This document shows positions 62,584-64,000 of a stretch of 64,000 nt of DNA, piece by piece; position 1 is the stretch's first letter; every line of letters begins with the position of its first letter. Location: positions 124,001 to 188,000 of the forward strand of contig NZ_OY782767.1 in assembly GCF_963678245.1 (NCBI RefSeq). Reading direction: 5' to 3'. The notes under the pieces were generated by a model. The model was not told the origin of the DNA and made no database searches. It was given only the letters and a program-made list of their open reading frames with translations. The position numbers and the translations under genes were made by a program. Source of the stretch: an uncultured Sunxiuqinia sp. GTDB lineage: Bacteria; Bacteroidota; Bacteroidia; Bacteroidales; Prolixibacteraceae.

Positions 62584-63993
62584 ATGGGACGAAGCCGCCG
62601 AAAAAAGCCTTTTTATGAGCAAGTTACAATAACCGATATTGGTGCTGAAGGAAAAGCCATTGCACGTGTTAACGATATCGTTGTATTTACAACGCACGCT
62701 ATTCCGGGAGATGTAGTGGATTTGCAGGTGACCAAAAAAAGGAAGAAATACCAGGAAGCCCGTGTGGTTAAAGTACATGAAAAGTCGGCGGATCGGGTAG
62801 AAGCTTTTTGTGATTACTTTGGAGTGTGCGGCGGCTGTAAATGGCAATTTTTACCTTACGAAAAGCAATTGTTTTATAAGCAACAGCAGGTTGTTGATCA
62901 GTTGAAACGATTGGGAAAAATAGAGTTGCCTGAAGTGAGTCCAATTCTCGGCTCTGAAAAAAACACTTTTTATCGGAACAAGCTTGAATTTAGTTTCTCA
63001 AACAAACGCTGGTTGACTGTAGAAGAGATTGATTCTGAAGAAGAGCCGGCAACGATGAATGCGCTGGGATTTCATATTCCACGCATGTTTGATAAGATCA
63101 TCGATATTGAAAAGTGCTGGCTTCAGCCCGATCCCTCCAACCCAATCCGGAATTTCATTCGCTCTTACGCGCTTAAAAACAAGCTGGATTTTTTTGATAT
63201 TCGAAATCAGGAAGGTTTTTTACGGAATATGATTATCCGGACGGCTTCAACCGGAGAAAACATGCTAATATTAGCTTTTTACCAAGAAGATGTTGAAAAA
63301 CGGGAAGGATTGCTAAATGCGATTGATGCTGAATTTCCTGAGCTGACTTCGTTGATGTGCGTGATCAATAGCAAAGGAAACGACACGATAACCGATCAAG
63401 CGGTAATTGCTTACAAGGGGCCGGATCATATTTTTGAGGAAATGGAAGGACTACGGTTTAAAATTGGACCCAAAAGTTTTTATCAGACGAATTCGGCTCA
63501 AGCTTATGAGTTGTACAAAGTGGCTCGCGAATTTGCTGATTTGTCGGGGAATGAAGTGGTTTACGATTTGTATACTGGAACCGGAACAATTGCGAATTTT
63601 GTAGCCCAAAAAGCCCAAAAAGTTGTTGGTATTGAGTATGTACCGGAGGCTATTGAGGATGCGGAAATCAATTCAGAAATAAACGGAATTGAAAACACTC
63701 GCTTTTTTGCCGGCGATATGAAGGAAGTTCTGAATGACGAATTTATTGCGACGCATGGAACGCCGGACATAATTATTACTGATCCTCCGCGAGCAGGCAT
63801 GCATGAAGATGTGGTGAAAACCATTTTAAACGTTGCTCCCGAGAAAGTCGTTTATGTGAGTTGTAATCCGGCATCGCAGGCTCGCGATTTGGCTATGATG
63901 GACGAAAAGTACCAGGTAACTAAAGTTCAGGCGGTTGATATGTTTCCGCATACCCACCATGTTGAAAATGTGGTTTTGTTGGAGCGAAAATAA
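62584..63993 (+). CDS. rlmD: 23S rRNA (uracil-C5)-methyltransferase RlmD family
   Basis: 469 residues. An N-terminal TRAM domain (about 8-65, VTITDIGAEGKAIARVN) is followed by the iron-sulfur cysteines C76, C82 and C85 (CDYFGVCGGCKW), with a fourth in DIEKCWLQP. The SAM domain has VYDLYTGTGTIANFVA, IITDPPRAGM and the catalytic cysteine in VYVSCNPASQARDL. It makes m5U at U1939, or at a related site: RlmD and RlmCD-like enzymes are hard to separate by eye. The stop lies 7 bp before the window end. Confidence 0.92.
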   Translation: MGRSRRKKPFYEQVTITDIGAEGKAIARVNDIVVFTTHAIPGDVVDLQVTKKRKKYQEARVVKVHEKSADRVEAFCDYFGVCGGCKWQFLPYEKQLFYKQQQVVDQLKRLGKIELPEVSPILGSEKNTFYRNKLEFSFSNKRWLTVEEIDSEEEPATMNALGFHIPRMFDKIIDIEKCWLQPDPSNPIRNFIRSYALKNKLDFFDIRNQEGFLRNMIIRTASTGENMLILAFYQEDVEKREGLLNAIDAEFPELTSLMCVINSKGNDTITDQAVIAYKGPDHIFEEMEGLRFKIGPKSFYQTNSAQAYELYKVAREFADLSGNEVVYDLYTGTGTIANFVAQKAQKVVGIEYVPEAIEDAEINSEINGIENTRFFAGDMKEVLNDEFIATHGTPDIIITDPPRAGMHEDVVKTILNVAPEKVVYVSCNPASQARDLAMMDEKYQVTKVQAVDMFPHTHHVENVVLLERK

Positions 63994-64000
63994 GCTAAAC

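Noticed and set aside
1..64000. Mobile elements, prophage, toxin-antitoxin or defence systems
   Set aside because: No transposase, integrase, restriction, cas or toxin-like protein was found. The genes are mainly core or envelope functions.
1..64000. Stop-codon reassignment of TAG
   Set aside because: Several intact genes end with TAG (for example argH, tag and the TAG-ended hydrolase neighbours), so the TAG at 16427 is better explained as a lesion or local readthrough.

Overview
The window reads as chromosome of a Bacteroidota bacterium. The evidence is a type IX secretion (T9SS) sorting tail, a TonB-dependent receptor, families typical of the phylum (DUF3127, DUF4382, HYC_CC_PP, DUF2490), weak Shine-Dalgarno sequences, and many genes preceded by the Bacteroidota -7 box TAnnTTTG. 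A marine or sediment Marinilabiliales/Prolixibacteraceae-like relative is plausible, but that rank is inference. I saw no rRNA, tRNA, transposase, integrase, prophage or CRISPR-Cas locus.

Layout: (1) 0-6.3 kb: a P-II protein cut by the window edge, a TorF-type porin, and a three-gene operon of GT39/ArnT-like glycosyltransferases. (2) 6.5-14.3 kb: argH and gltBD. (3) 14.3-18.9 kb: a minus-strand run of secreted proteins (CsgG/TPR/SH3 protein, lipocalin-like lipoprotein, large T9SS repeat protein, small lipoprotein). The last two are each broken by one small lesion. (4) 19-28 kb: alpha/beta hydrolase, LuxR-type regulator, DUF2490 protein, TonB receptor with a tiny Cys-rich partner, and a TPR/membrane/rarA operon. 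(5) 28-41.6 kb: mostly housekeeping genes (tag, DUF3127, two FKBP isomerases, mnmD, Sua5-family, trkHA, comEC, def, ruvX, OsmC, serB), plus an Arg/Asp/His-rich secreted protein and a 40-41 bp tandem repeat array. (6) 41.6-49.9 kb: a Cus-type copper/silver efflux operon with small Cys-rich accessory proteins. By eye it is richer in G+C than its surroundings. (7) 50-57.5 kb: exported sugar enzymes (mutarotase, SMP-30-like propeller, lactonase, cytochrome c-PQQ dehydrogenase) with a DUF4382 lipoprotein and a double-CDGSH protein. (8) 57.5-64 kb: ammonium transporter, Lrp regulator, rlmB, ABC-F ATPase and rlmD.

Two functional themes recur. Nitrogen assimilation is represented by P-II, porin, GOGAT, Amt and an Lrp regulator. 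Periplasmic aldose oxidation is suggested by mutarotase, dehydrogenase and lactonases, all carrying export signals. Three genes look inactivated by single events (a T7 homopolymer slip, an in-frame TAG, and a one-base slip in a small Cys-rich gene). This is either real decay or base-level sequence error.
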